Assembly (NCBI GenBank): GCA_900764925.1 | Contig: CAAFPW010000036.1 | Coordinates: forward strand, 1-58,840 | Origin: Fusobacteriaceae bacterium | Lineage (GTDB): Bacteria > Fusobacteriota > Fusobacteriia > Fusobacteriales > Fusobacteriaceae | DNA length: 58,840 bases | Reading direction: 5' to 3' | Shown here: positions 33,705 through 41,503 of the stretch, piece by piece | Numbering within the stretch: the stretch's first letter is position 1 | How the letters are laid out: each line of letters begins with the position of its first letter | Translations under genes and position numbers: made by a program | The notes under the pieces: model-generated | Told to the model about the DNA's origin: nothing | What the model saw: only the letters and a program-made list of their open reading frames with translations | Databases searched by the model: none

Positions 33705-34385
33705 ATGAGAGTTGGTTTGAATGTAGATGAAAACTTTAAAACCCTTTTTGAAGAGATATCTTCCTTTGAATATTTGGATCTCCAATGTGAAAATGCAAAT
33801 TTGGAGAGTGTGGATATAGTGGTGATAGACTCTCGAAGGGAGGATATAGATAGATATTTACAGGAGTACAAAAAAAGAAATCTCTCGGTGATAGCCCTTG
33901 TAGGTGAAGAGGATATATATGAGATGAGAAAGCTCTTTTTAAGTGGGTTGGTAGATGATTGTATAGTCAGGAGAGATATTTTTAAGATAGAGGAGAGTAT
34001 AGAGAGGTTTCTTTTGAGGGAGAGAAGTTATGATACCTTTTATCTCTCAGATACATTTAAAAAGGGGATATACAGTTTTTCTGAGATAAACTATATAACC
34101 TACTCCAGTGTCACTAGAAAATCTGAATTTCACTTGATAAATTCTGAGGTTTTTGATATCAAGAGAAGTTTTTCAGAGATAGAGGAGAGATTGAAGAGTG
34201 TGGATAGCTTCTATAAATTGGATAGGAGTACAATTATCAATTTGAATCTAGTTCAAGTTTTAGATTTTAAAGAGGAGCAGATCATATTTAAAAATGGGGA
34301 GTTTATCTACATAAGTAAGGGGAAGTTAAAGGAGTTGGAAAACGTATATCTTGTAAATAGAGATAGGGACTTTCTTAGATTCTAA
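33705..34385 (+). CDS. LytTR DNA-binding regulator with degenerate receiver domain
   Basis: This is a 226-residue protein. The C-terminal 100 residues are a LytTR domain (INYITYSSVTRKSEFHL, then F-Y-K-L-D-R-S-T-I-I-N-L). The N-terminal 120 residues look like a receiver fold: VDIVVIDSRRE could supply an Asp, but the acidic pair expected after beta-1 is missing (MRVGLNVDENFKT). Phosphorylation is therefore doubtful. It is translationally coupled to the membrane sensor, and no histidine kinase is present. Targets are unknown; nearby candidates are the Pel genes and the protease. Confidence 0.83.
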   Translation: MRVGLNVDENFKTLFEEISSFEYLDLQCENANLESVDIVVIDSRREDIDRYLQEYKKRNLSVIALVGEEDIYEMRKLFLSGLVDDCIVRRDIFKIEESIERFLLRERSYDTFYLSDTFKKGIYSFSEINYITYSSVTRKSEFHLINSEVFDIKRSFSEIEERLKSVDSFYKLDRSTIINLNLVQVLDFKEEQIIFKNGEFIYISKGKLKELENVYLVNRDRDFLRF

Positions 34386-34445
34386 TAGAGATATTTTTAG
34401 AAAAATGCTATAATGTAATGGAGAAGAGAGGAGAAGGGAGAGAAG

Positions 34446-35087
34446 ATGAATTTTAGAGTTGTATTGATACATGGATTTCACCAAAGTTATAGAGATATGA
34501 TACCTCTTCAAGAGCATCTTGAGAGTCTAGGGTATAGAGTAGAAAATTTGAATTTCCCATTGACATTTCCAGATATAAAGTTTTCTCAAGAGATGTTGAA
34601 AAGTTTCCTATTGGATTTAAAATATAGTGGACTCAATGAAAAAGAGGAGATAGTCTTGATAGGTTATGATCTAGGGGGGAAATTGATAGAGACTACTTTG
34701 AGAGATGAGCAGGTCAAGGGAATTGTAGATAAGGTAATTTTAATAGGGGCTCCTTTGAAAGATTCAGTTATTCACAGAAGATTAAAAAGAGTATTTCCGT
34801 TGTTAGATAGAATATTTAAGCCGCTATCTCTTTTGAATAAGAAGAGTACATTTGAGTTGGATGATTCTATTGAGGTTGGGGTCATCATAGGAACAGAGCC
34901 ATATGGGATATTTTCCAGATGGTTGGGAGAGTATAGTGATGGGGTTGTAAATTATAAAGAGTGTCTTTATAGCAAAGCTAAAGAGGTATTAAAAATTCCT
35001 CTTATTCATAAGGAGCTTCATAAAAAGATGGGGACAGCTAAGTATGTAAATAATTTCATATCTAAAGGTAAGTTTAGAACAGAGTAG
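34446..35087 (+). CDS. Alpha/beta-hydrolase fold protein
   Basis: This is a 213-residue cytosolic protein. VVLIHGFHQSYRDM at the N-terminus is the HG oxyanion strand. The nucleophile elbow reads GYDLGG, with Asp where lipases and esterases have Ser. IPLIHKELHKK near the end could supply the His. It resembles RBBP9/YdeN-like small hydrolases. An Asp nucleophile is known in haloalkane dehalogenases and epoxide hydrolases, but those have other signatures, so activity is open. The gene is preceded by a GAGAGGAGAAGGGAGAG tract and followed after 11 bases by the aminopeptidase. Confidence 0.75.
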   Translation: MNFRVVLIHGFHQSYRDMIPLQEHLESLGYRVENLNFPLTFPDIKFSQEMLKSFLLDLKYSGLNEKEEIVLIGYDLGGKLIETTLRDEQVKGIVDKVILIGAPLKDSVIHRRLKRVFPLLDRIFKPLSLLNKKSTFELDDSIEVGVIIGTEPYGIFSRWLGEYSDGVVNYKECLYSKAKEVLKIPLIHKELHKKMGTAKYVNNFISKGKFRTE

Positions 35088-35098
35088 GGAGGTACAGT

Positions 35099-36331
35099 AT
35101 GAAAGAGCAGATTTCAAAGTATGTGGAGCTAGTTATCAAAAAGGGAATTAATATCCAAAAGGGGCAGATATTAGTTATTAACTCTCCTGTTGAAACTTTA
35201 GAATTTACAAGGGAATTGGTAAAAAAAGCTTATGAAGTTGGAGCTAGTGAAGTAGTAGTTCATTGGATTGATGAGGTAGCTAATAAGTATAAGTACCTCT
35301 ATGGAGAGGATGAGATTTTTGATATCTTTCCAGATTGGCAAAAGGAGTCTATGGAGTATTATAGAAAGAAAGGGGCAGCCTTTTTAAGTGTCTATGCTAG
35401 TGATCCAGATATCTTAAAAGATGTGGATAAAAATAGAGTGGCAAGATATCAAAGAGTAAAAAGTCTAGCTCTAAAAGAGTATTATGATAGTATGATGGGA
35501 AATAGTAATCCATGGTCAGTTGTATCTGTACCTGTAAAAGCTTGGGCTACTAAAGTTTTCCCAGACTTAAAAGAGGAGTATGCTATCTCTGAAATGTGGA
35601 AGCTCATTTTAAAAATAGTTAGAGCTGATAAAGATGATCCAATACTTGAATGGGAGAAACACTTGGTTAATCTAAAAACTAGAACTGAGTACTTAAATAG
35701 CAAAAAATTTGTAAAGCTAGTATATAAAAACTCCTTGGGTACTAATTTGGAGATAGGACTTCCAGAGGGGCACAAGTGGATAAGTGGAGGAGAAAAATCA
35801 AAGTCTGGAATAGAGTTTATAGCCAATATTCCAACAGAGGAGATTTTTACAATGCCTCATAGAGATAGAGTAAATGGGGTTGTAGTGAGCAGTAAACCAT
35901 TTATCTATGGGGGAAATGTGATAAATCACTTCACATTAAAATTTGTAGATGGAAAAGTGGTAGAGTATTCGGCTAAGGTTGGAGAGGAGAGCTTAGGAAA
36001 GCTTTTAGATATGGATGAAAACTCTAGATACCTAGGGGAAGTTGCTCTAGTAGAACATAGCTCACCTATATCTCAATCGGGAAAAACTTTCTATAATAAT
36101 CTATATGATGAGAATGCTTCTTGTCACTTGGCTTTAGGTGGAGCTTATCCTGTATGCTTAGAGGATAGTGAGGAGCTTGGTGAAGAGGAGTTAAAAGCTA
36201 GAGGTATGAATAACTCTATAATCCATGAGGACTTTATGATTGGAACTGAGGATATGGAGATAGTTGGAATAGATAGAGATGGAAATGAGATTACAATAAT
36301 GAAAGATGGAAACTTTGTCTTTACTATCTAG
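35099..36331 (+). CDS. M29 family aminopeptidase (AmpS/PepS type)
   Basis: This is a 410-residue cytosolic metallo-aminopeptidase. The N-terminal GINIQKGQILVINSPVE is typical. Metal-ligand segments appear in order: NIPTEEIFTMPHRD, LGEVALVEHSS, N-A-S-C-H-L-A-L-G-G-A-Y-P and SIIHEDFMIGTEDM. All ligand types (Glu, Glu, His, His, Asp) are present. Length is normal. It probably releases N-terminal residues from peptides imported for amino-acid fermentation. It ends with a strong terminator. Confidence 0.95.
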   Translation: MKEQISKYVELVIKKGINIQKGQILVINSPVETLEFTRELVKKAYEVGASEVVVHWIDEVANKYKYLYGEDEIFDIFPDWQKESMEYYRKKGAAFLSVYASDPDILKDVDKNRVARYQRVKSLALKEYYDSMMGNSNPWSVVSVPVKAWATKVFPDLKEEYAISEMWKLILKIVRADKDDPILEWEKHLVNLKTRTEYLNSKKFVKLVYKNSLGTNLEIGLPEGHKWISGGEKSKSGIEFIANIPTEEIFTMPHRDRVNGVVVSSKPFIYGGNVINHFTLKFVDGKVVEYSAKVGEESLGKLLDMDENSRYLGEVALVEHSSPISQSGKTFYNNLYDENASCHLALGGAYPVCLEDSEELGEEELKARGMNNSIIHEDFMIGTEDMEIVGIDRDGNEITIMKDGNFVFTI

Positions 36332-36379
36332 AATAAAAGAGATATAATATAATTCCTTGGCAGGGGAGTGTATAACTCA

Positions 36380-36425
36380 AAAAGGGGTGTCATAAGCTAT
36401 TATTTTTTAGCCTATGACACCTTTT
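36380..36425 (+). terminator. Terminator after the aminopeptidase
   Basis: AAGGGGTGTCATAAGCT pairs with AGCCTATGACACCTT (one mismatch) around ATTATTTTTT, followed by TTTTG. Confidence 0.82.
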
Positions 36426-36458
36426 GTATAATTATTTAATGTATAAATTAAGAAATAA

Positions 36459-36618
36459 AAACTCAAAAATAACGAAGATTGAGAAGAATAAATAGAGCAA
36501 GTCAGCGAAAGCGAGTGCTAAAAAACACAACTGTTTGAGGCAAAGCCGAGTTTTGTGTTTTTAACGAGCTAAGCCATACTTGCTCTTTATTCTTTGAACG
36601 AAAGTTATTTTTGAGTTT
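36459..36618. repeat. Dispersed palindromic repeat, complete copy 2
   Basis: It is inverted relative to 16516-16668. Matching blocks include AATAACGAAGATTGAGAAGAATAA, AGAGCAAGTCAGCGAAAGC, CTAAAAAACACAACTG and ACTTGCTCTTTATTCTTTG with AACGAAAGTTA. It lies between the convergent aminopeptidase and aspartase genes and has no ORF. Confidence 0.85.
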
Positions 36619-36627
36619 CTAATCAAA

Positions 36628-38046
36628 TTATCTTCTTTTTAATAAAGATTTTCCAGGGATACCAGGTTTAGTCATCTCAAATGGATTTAAGATTGTATCT
36701 AAGTCCTCTTTAGAAAGTAGTCCTCTTTGTAGAACTATTTGAGCTACTGGAGTTCCTGTTTTTATAGATTCTTTTGCTATATCAGCAGCATTTTTATATC
36801 CAATGTGTGGGTTTAGAGCTGTTATTATTCCAACACTTCTATCTACCCAATATTTACAGTTTTCCTCTTGAGCAGAGATACCTTTTAAACAGTTTTCTAT
36901 AAATGTCATTATACCATTCTTTAAAATCTCTATTGATTGGAATAGGTTGAAGAATAGTACAGGTTCAAATACGTTTAATTCCAATTGTCCAGCTTCAGCA
37001 GCCTTAGTGATAGTTATATCATTACCAAAGATTTGGAAACAAACTTGGTTTAATACCTCTGGAATAACAGGGTTTACTTTTCCAGGCATAATTGATGAAC
37101 CAGGTTGTTGTTGAGGAAGTAGTATCTCAGCAAGTCCAGCCTTTGGTCCAGAAGCCATAAGTCTTATATCGTTAGCTGTTTTAGATAGGTTTACAGCACA
37201 AGTTTTTAAAGCTGAAGATAACCATACAAAGCTATCCAGGTTTCTAGTTCCGTCCACTAAGTCACAAGATTGTTTAAATTCAAATCCAGTAACCTCTGAT
37301 AATATTCTTACAACATTTTTTACATACTCAACATCGGCGTTGATTCCTGTTCCAACAGCAGTAGCTCCCATATTTACATAAGTAAGTTCTTCAACAGCTG
37401 CAGAGATTCTCTTAATATCTCTAAGTACAGGTTGAGAGAAAGCTCTGAACTCTTGGCCCAGTCTGATAGGTACAGCGTCTTGAAGGTGTGTTCTACCCAT
37501 TTTTATAACATGGTCAAACTCATCTCCCTTAGCTTGTAAAGTATCATATAGATATTGTAAGTCAGTTAATAAATCTTTTATTAGTAATTGAACTGTTAAT
37601 TTTCCTGCAGTAGGTACAACGTCATTAGTAGATTGTCCATAGTTAACATGGTCGTTAGGATGACACTTATCATATTTTCCAAGCTCTCCACCTAAGATTT
37701 CGTTGGCTCTATTAGCTATAACTTCGTTCATGTTCATGTTCATAGAAGTTCCAGCTCCACCTTGTATAACGTCAGTTATAAATTGATCTCTGAATCCACC
37801 AGCGATAATCTCATCAGCAGCTTGAATCATAGCTTCCTCTACATCTTTAGAGATAACACCAGCTTCATAGTTAGCTCTTGAAGTAGCTTTTTTAACATAA
37901 GCAAGAGCAGTAATAAATGTATCGCTTAAACCATATCCTGTGATATGGAAGTTATTTTTTCCTCTTAAAGATTGTACCCCATAGTAAGCTCCAGCAGGAA
38001 CTTGTAGTGTACCAATTGAATCACTTTCTAATCTGAATTTTTCCAT
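36628..38046 (-). CDS. aspA: Aspartate ammonia-lyase
   Basis: The enzyme converts aspartate to fumarate and ammonia in amino-acid catabolism. It has 472 residues from ATG 38046; GGAGG lies 8 bases before, and an upstream TTG is part of that site. The fumarase/aspartase signature GSSIMPGKVNPV and the blocks INTDVIQ-like TDVIQGGAGTSMNMN, GQSTNDVVPTA and GRTHLQDAVPI are intact. C-terminal residues fit aspartase rather than fumarase. Together with the asparaginase behind it, it gives an Asn-Asp-fumarate route. Confidence 0.95.
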   Translation of the reverse strand: MEKFRLESDSIGTLQVPAGAYYGVQSLRGKNNFHITGYGLSDTFITALAYVKKATSRANYEAGVISKDVEEAMIQAADEIIAGGFRDQFITDVIQGGAGTSMNMNMNEVIANRANEILGGELGKYDKCHPNDHVNYGQSTNDVVPTAGKLTVQLLIKDLLTDLQYLYDTLQAKGDEFDHVIKMGRTHLQDAVPIRLGQEFRAFSQPVLRDIKRISAAVEELTYVNMGATAVGTGINADVEYVKNVVRILSEVTGFEFKQSCDLVDGTRNLDSFVWLSSALKTCAVNLSKTANDIRLMASGPKAGLAEILLPQQQPGSSIMPGKVNPVIPEVLNQVCFQIFGNDITITKAAEAGQLELNVFEPVLFFNLFQSIEILKNGIMTFIENCLKGISAQEENCKYWVDRSVGIITALNPHIGYKNAADIAKESIKTGTPVAQIVLQRGLLSKEDLDTILNPFEMTKPGIPGKSLLKRR

Positions 38047-38088
38047 TTTGTTTTCCTCCAACCTTTCAGAAATATATTTTATAATATT

Positions 38089-38117
38089 ATCATACTTTTA
38101 TTTTGATCTTTTTTCAA
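38089..38117 (-). promoter_or_regulatory. Sigma70-type promoter of aspA
   Basis: On the minus strand TTGAAA (38117-38112), 17 bases, TATGAT (38094-38089), 43 bases before the ATG. Confidence 0.65.
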
Positions 38118-38454
38118 CCAAAATTTGAATTTTTTATTTCAAAAAATATATAATAAGGTATATTTTAAATATATCTATTAAATAATAATATATAATATGA
38201 ATGAATTTAAAAATAAAAATGAAAAAATTTAATAAAATAAAAATAAATTATTAGAAATTTGAAAATGGATTTGCTTAAAAAAATTAGAAAATATTTACAA
38301 AAAAATGTTAATATCTATATAAATGAAAATGATTTTTTATAAGTTTTTTCATATGAAAATAAAAAGTTAAAATTAAAGAAAAAATATTTTCAAAAAATAG
38401 TTTTACAAAAAATATGATTAAATTTTAATCGACAAAAGAAGGAAGTTGGAAAAT
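38118..38454. other. AT-rich non-coding stretch upstream of aspA
   Basis: This stretch is very rich in A and T with many homopolymer runs. I see no gene with a ribosome site, no convincing structured RNA and no repeat. It may hold upstream activating sequence for aspA. Confidence 0.6.
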
Positions 38455-38498
38455 AAAAAAGGTAAATATGGAAAAAAATTACCATTATTTACCTTTTT
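38455..38498. terminator. Terminator after the asparaginase gene
   Basis: AAAAAAGGTAAATATGG pairs with ACCATTATTTACCTTTTT with one mismatch. Both strands end in T runs. On the minus strand it ends the FMN enzyme-asparaginase operon. Confidence 0.8.
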
Positions 38499-38515
38499 AA
38501 CTTAAAAAATTTAAT

Positions 38516-39931
38516 TTATTTTAGATATTCTGAAAATATAGAAAATTTTATTGCTTCAATAGATATTTTCATATTGCTTTGAACTTTTATCTTCAAAGTA
38601 TCGTTTTTATCTATTATAGATTTTATTGTATGATTGAAAATAGCATGGAAATTCTTTTTGTCCTTTGGAAGAATTTTACTGATATAGTTATTTATCTTTA
38701 GTTGCTCTGTGGAGATAGAGTTCTGTCCATCTATTGTGATAGAGATATTTAGCTCCTTATCACAATCAGTTCTAACTATATTTTTTATTCTTACAACTGC
38801 CTCAATGAGATCCTCTTTTTTTAGAGAGTTTGGAATCTCAACCTCATACTCAAAAGATTCTACATCTTGCTCTTTAAAATCTTGAGAAATAAAGTCATAT
38901 TGACTAATAGTTTGTTCACCACACATATCTATTTGCATCAGTTTTTTTACTTCATCTATTGGGAGATTTTTTCCTAGAAGATACATAAGCTTTGTAACAG
39001 CAGCTTCAGGAGTCAAGTCCACACCACTTATCACTCCAACATCTGTAAGCTTTGCACTAGCTTCATAGAGTCCCATCTTTACAAATCCACGAGTACATTG
39101 AGTTATATCTACAATTACGATATCCTTAGATGAGATATACTCAAGGACATCTAAGAACTCCTTATTAGTAGGAGCGTTTCCATTTCCAAAGGTTTTTAAA
39201 ATAACTCCCTTGATATTATTTTTTTCAAATATACTTTTTAGATAGCTAGGTTTTAATCCCGGAAAAAGTTCAAGTATAACAACTTCACTATCAATGACAG
39301 GATCAATATAAAATTTATCTTTAGAAGGAGGTAAAATCCTATCTTTTATAACTCTGATATCAGCTCCTACCTCTGCAATAGCTGGATAGTTAGGAGAGGA
39401 GAAACCAAAATAATTAGTAGCATCTATCTTTCTAGAACGATTTCCTCTAAGTAGTGTATCTCTAAAGAATATACATACCTCTGGGATAAGCTTGACACCA
39501 TATAGCTCATTTCCAGCTATATGTATTGCTGTAATAAGGTTTTGTAAGGCATCACTTCTAGAGAATTGTAAAGGAACTTGTGAACCTGTAAGAACAACAG
39601 GTTTATTTAGATTTTTTAACATAAATGAGAGGGCAGAAGCTGTAAAAGCCATTGTATCTGTTCCATGTAAGATAACAAACCCTCTATATTTATCGTAGTT
39701 TTTAGATATAAACTTAGCTATATCTTTCCAAATCTCTGGTGACATATCAGATGAATCTATCAAAGGATTGAATTGATAGTAATCAGTTGAATATCTATTC
39801 AGTATAGGGTGCTCCTTTGTAATCTCATGCCAATCATTAGCAGGTCTAAGGGGACTATTGGGATCATTTTCATCACTGTGAACCATTCCAATAGTTCCAC
39901 CTGTATTGATAATCATTATTTTATCTAACAT
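38516..39931 (-). CDS. L-asparaginase, type I-like, with C-terminal extension
   Basis: The enzyme hydrolyses asparagine to aspartate and ammonia. The first 330 residues are the asparaginase fold with both active-site threonine motifs: NTGGTIGM at 9-16 and VILHGTDTMAF near 90. The protein has 471 residues, about 130 more than cytoplasmic AnsA. The extra part (from near IPNSLKKEDLIEAVVRI) is beta-rich and I do not recognise it. There is no signal peptide. It is 10 bases behind the FMN enzyme gene. The product aspartate feeds AspA next door. Confidence 0.9.
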   Translation of the reverse strand: MLDKIMIINTGGTIGMVHSDENDPNSPLRPANDWHEITKEHPILNRYSTDYYQFNPLIDSSDMSPEIWKDIAKFISKNYDKYRGFVILHGTDTMAFTASALSFMLKNLNKPVVLTGSQVPLQFSRSDALQNLITAIHIAGNELYGVKLIPEVCIFFRDTLLRGNRSRKIDATNYFGFSSPNYPAIAEVGADIRVIKDRILPPSKDKFYIDPVIDSEVVILELFPGLKPSYLKSIFEKNNIKGVILKTFGNGNAPTNKEFLDVLEYISSKDIVIVDITQCTRGFVKMGLYEASAKLTDVGVISGVDLTPEAAVTKLMYLLGKNLPIDEVKKLMQIDMCGEQTISQYDFISQDFKEQDVESFEYEVEIPNSLKKEDLIEAVVRIKNIVRTDCDKELNISITIDGQNSISTEQLKINNYISKILPKDKKNFHAIFNHTIKSIIDKNDTLKIKVQSNMKISIEAIKFSIFSEYLK

Positions 39932-39941
39932 TTATCCTCCA

Positions 39942-40958
39942 CTATTTTGCTATTATTTTATTAGATATTGAGTTAACATCTTCACTTCCTGTAAGTATCA
40001 TAGCTTGAGAAAGTTGGCTTTTAAGAGTGTTCATTATTGTAACTACCCCCTCTTTTCTACCACCGATAGATCCCCAGATAAGAGGTCTACCTACTAAAAC
40101 TCCCTTAGCTCCTAGAGCTAGATATTTTAAAACATCTACTCCCTCTCTCACCGATCCATCAGCTAGTACATTGATTTTGTCTCCTACTGCTTTTACTATA
40201 TCTTCTAATACTTCACAACTAGCTTGACAATGATCTAAAACTCTACCTCCATGGTTAGAAACTACAATGGTATCCACTCCAGCTTCTACACAAGCAAGAG
40301 CCTCATCTACACTCATAATCCCCTTAGCTATAAAAGGTAAGTTAGTAGATTTTACAAGCTCCTTTAAATCCTCTACTGATTTAGGACCAACAGGTTGACC
40401 AAACAGCTTCATTGTTACAAGTCCAGCTCCATCTAAGTCAACTCCTACTGCAATAGCTCCAGCCTCTTCAGCCATCTTTATTCTTTTTATAATCTCCTCA
40501 TTACTTCTAGGTTTAATTATAGCTACTCCAAGTCCACCAGCCTTTTTTATAGCTTTCAATCCAAACTCATAACAAGTAGGATCCCCAGTATCTCCAATCA
40601 TTCCAAGAGTTCCAGCCTCTAGACAACCTTGAACAATATCGTTACAATACTCCTCTTCAGTAACTCCGCCACCCATGTTGAACTTAGTTCCTGTAATAGG
40701 AGCTCCCAACATTGGAGAGGCTATCTCTTTTCCCCAAAGATTTATTTTTAGTTTTGGCTCAATAGCTGTGTGTATTGTTCTAAGAACTAATTTTATCTCC
40801 TTTAGTTTTTCATAGTTTATTTTAAAAGATGAACCGCTACCTGTTCCACCCATACCTGGAACTTTACCAGCACACCATACCCCATCACATACTCTACAAA
40901 GGTTACAAAATCCCTTCATTTTCTCCTTAGCATTTTCTCTCAAGATGTTCATTTCCAT
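39942..40958 (-). CDS. FMN-dependent alpha-hydroxy-acid dehydrogenase/oxidase family protein
   Basis: This is a 338-residue TIM-barrel flavoprotein related to lactate oxidase and glycolate oxidase. DTIVVSNHGGRVLD holds the catalytic His and Arg, and VLADGSVREGVDVLKYLALGAKGVLVGRP is the phosphate-binding end. The N-terminus has a cysteine cluster, FCNLCRVCDGVWCAG (C-x2-C-x2-C-x5-C), not found in classical members; it could bind a metal or cluster. In an anaerobe a dehydrogenase is likelier than an oxidase. Substrate is unknown. Confidence 0.88.
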   Translation of the reverse strand: MEMNILRENAKEKMKGFCNLCRVCDGVWCAGKVPGMGGTGSGSSFKINYEKLKEIKLVLRTIHTAIEPKLKINLWGKEIASPMLGAPITGTKFNMGGGVTEEEYCNDIVQGCLEAGTLGMIGDTGDPTCYEFGLKAIKKAGGLGVAIIKPRSNEEIIKRIKMAEEAGAIAVGVDLDGAGLVTMKLFGQPVGPKSVEDLKELVKSTNLPFIAKGIMSVDEALACVEAGVDTIVVSNHGGRVLDHCQASCEVLEDIVKAVGDKINVLADGSVREGVDVLKYLALGAKGVLVGRPLIWGSIGGRKEGVVTIMNTLKSQLSQAMILTGSEDVNSISNKIIAK

Positions 40959-41077
40959 TTAAAATTCACCACCAATTTTAAAATATTATCATTATTTTTA
41001 TCATATATCATTATAATTACATTGTCAATTGAAATAGAACAAATTAATAAAAAGTTGATGAAGAATTTTAAAAAAGA

Positions 41078-41106
41078 TTGACAAAAAATGCAAAATAAAG
41101 TAATCT
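41078..41106 (+). promoter_or_regulatory. Sigma70-type promoter of ptsH
   Basis: TTGACA (41078-41083), 17 bases, TAATCT (41101-41106). Confidence 0.6.
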
Positions 41107-41163
41107 ATGGATAATAAGAGAATTTTTTTTAAAAACATAAATTAAGAGAGGGTGGAAGAAACG

Positions 41164-41427
41164 ATGACAAGTAAAACTGTTGAAATCACAAATGAAACTG
41201 GATTACATACTAGACCAGGAAATGAGTTTGTAAGCTTAGCTAAAACTTTTTCTTCTCAAATAGAAGTTGAAAATGAAGCTGGAAAGAAAGTAAAAGGAAC
41301 TTCTCTATTAAAATTACTTTCATTAGGAATCAAAAAAGGAACTAAAGTAACTGTATATGCTGAAGGAGCCGACGAAGCTGAGGCAGTTGAAAAATTAGGA
41401 GACCTTCTAGCAAACTTAAAGGACTAA
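41164..41427 (+). CDS. ptsH: Phosphocarrier protein HPr
   Basis: HPr passes phosphate from Enzyme I to sugar-specific EIIA domains. It has 87 residues from ATG 41164, chosen over an upstream GTG because it lies 8-9 bases after GAGGGTGG and gives the standard length. His15 lies in TGLHTRPGN. The regulatory serine corresponds to Ser47 in GTSLLKLLSLGI, so HPr-kinase control is possible although no kinase is in the window. A strong terminator separates it from ptsI. Confidence 0.96.
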   Translation: MTSKTVEITNETGLHTRPGNEFVSLAKTFSSQIEVENEAGKKVKGTSLLKLLSLGIKKGTKVTVYAEGADEAEAVEKLGDLLANLKD

Positions 41428-41437
41428 TTTCACTATG

Positions 41438-41471
41438 GAAGGTACTTATATTTAAGTACCTTCTTTTTTTT
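41438..41471 (+). terminator. Terminator between ptsH and ptsI
   Basis: GAAGGTACTTA pairs perfectly with TAAGTACCTTC around a short loop and is followed by a T run. Only 32 bases remain to ptsI, with no visible promoter, so ptsI probably depends on partial read-through. Confidence 0.88.
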
Positions 41472-41503
41472 GGAAAAATAATAATGATTGTGAGGGAAAA
41501 AGT

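Noticed and set aside
38265..38342. 25-codon ORF in the aspA upstream region
   Set aside because: No Shine-Dalgarno sequence precedes it and its composition is that of the AT-rich background.
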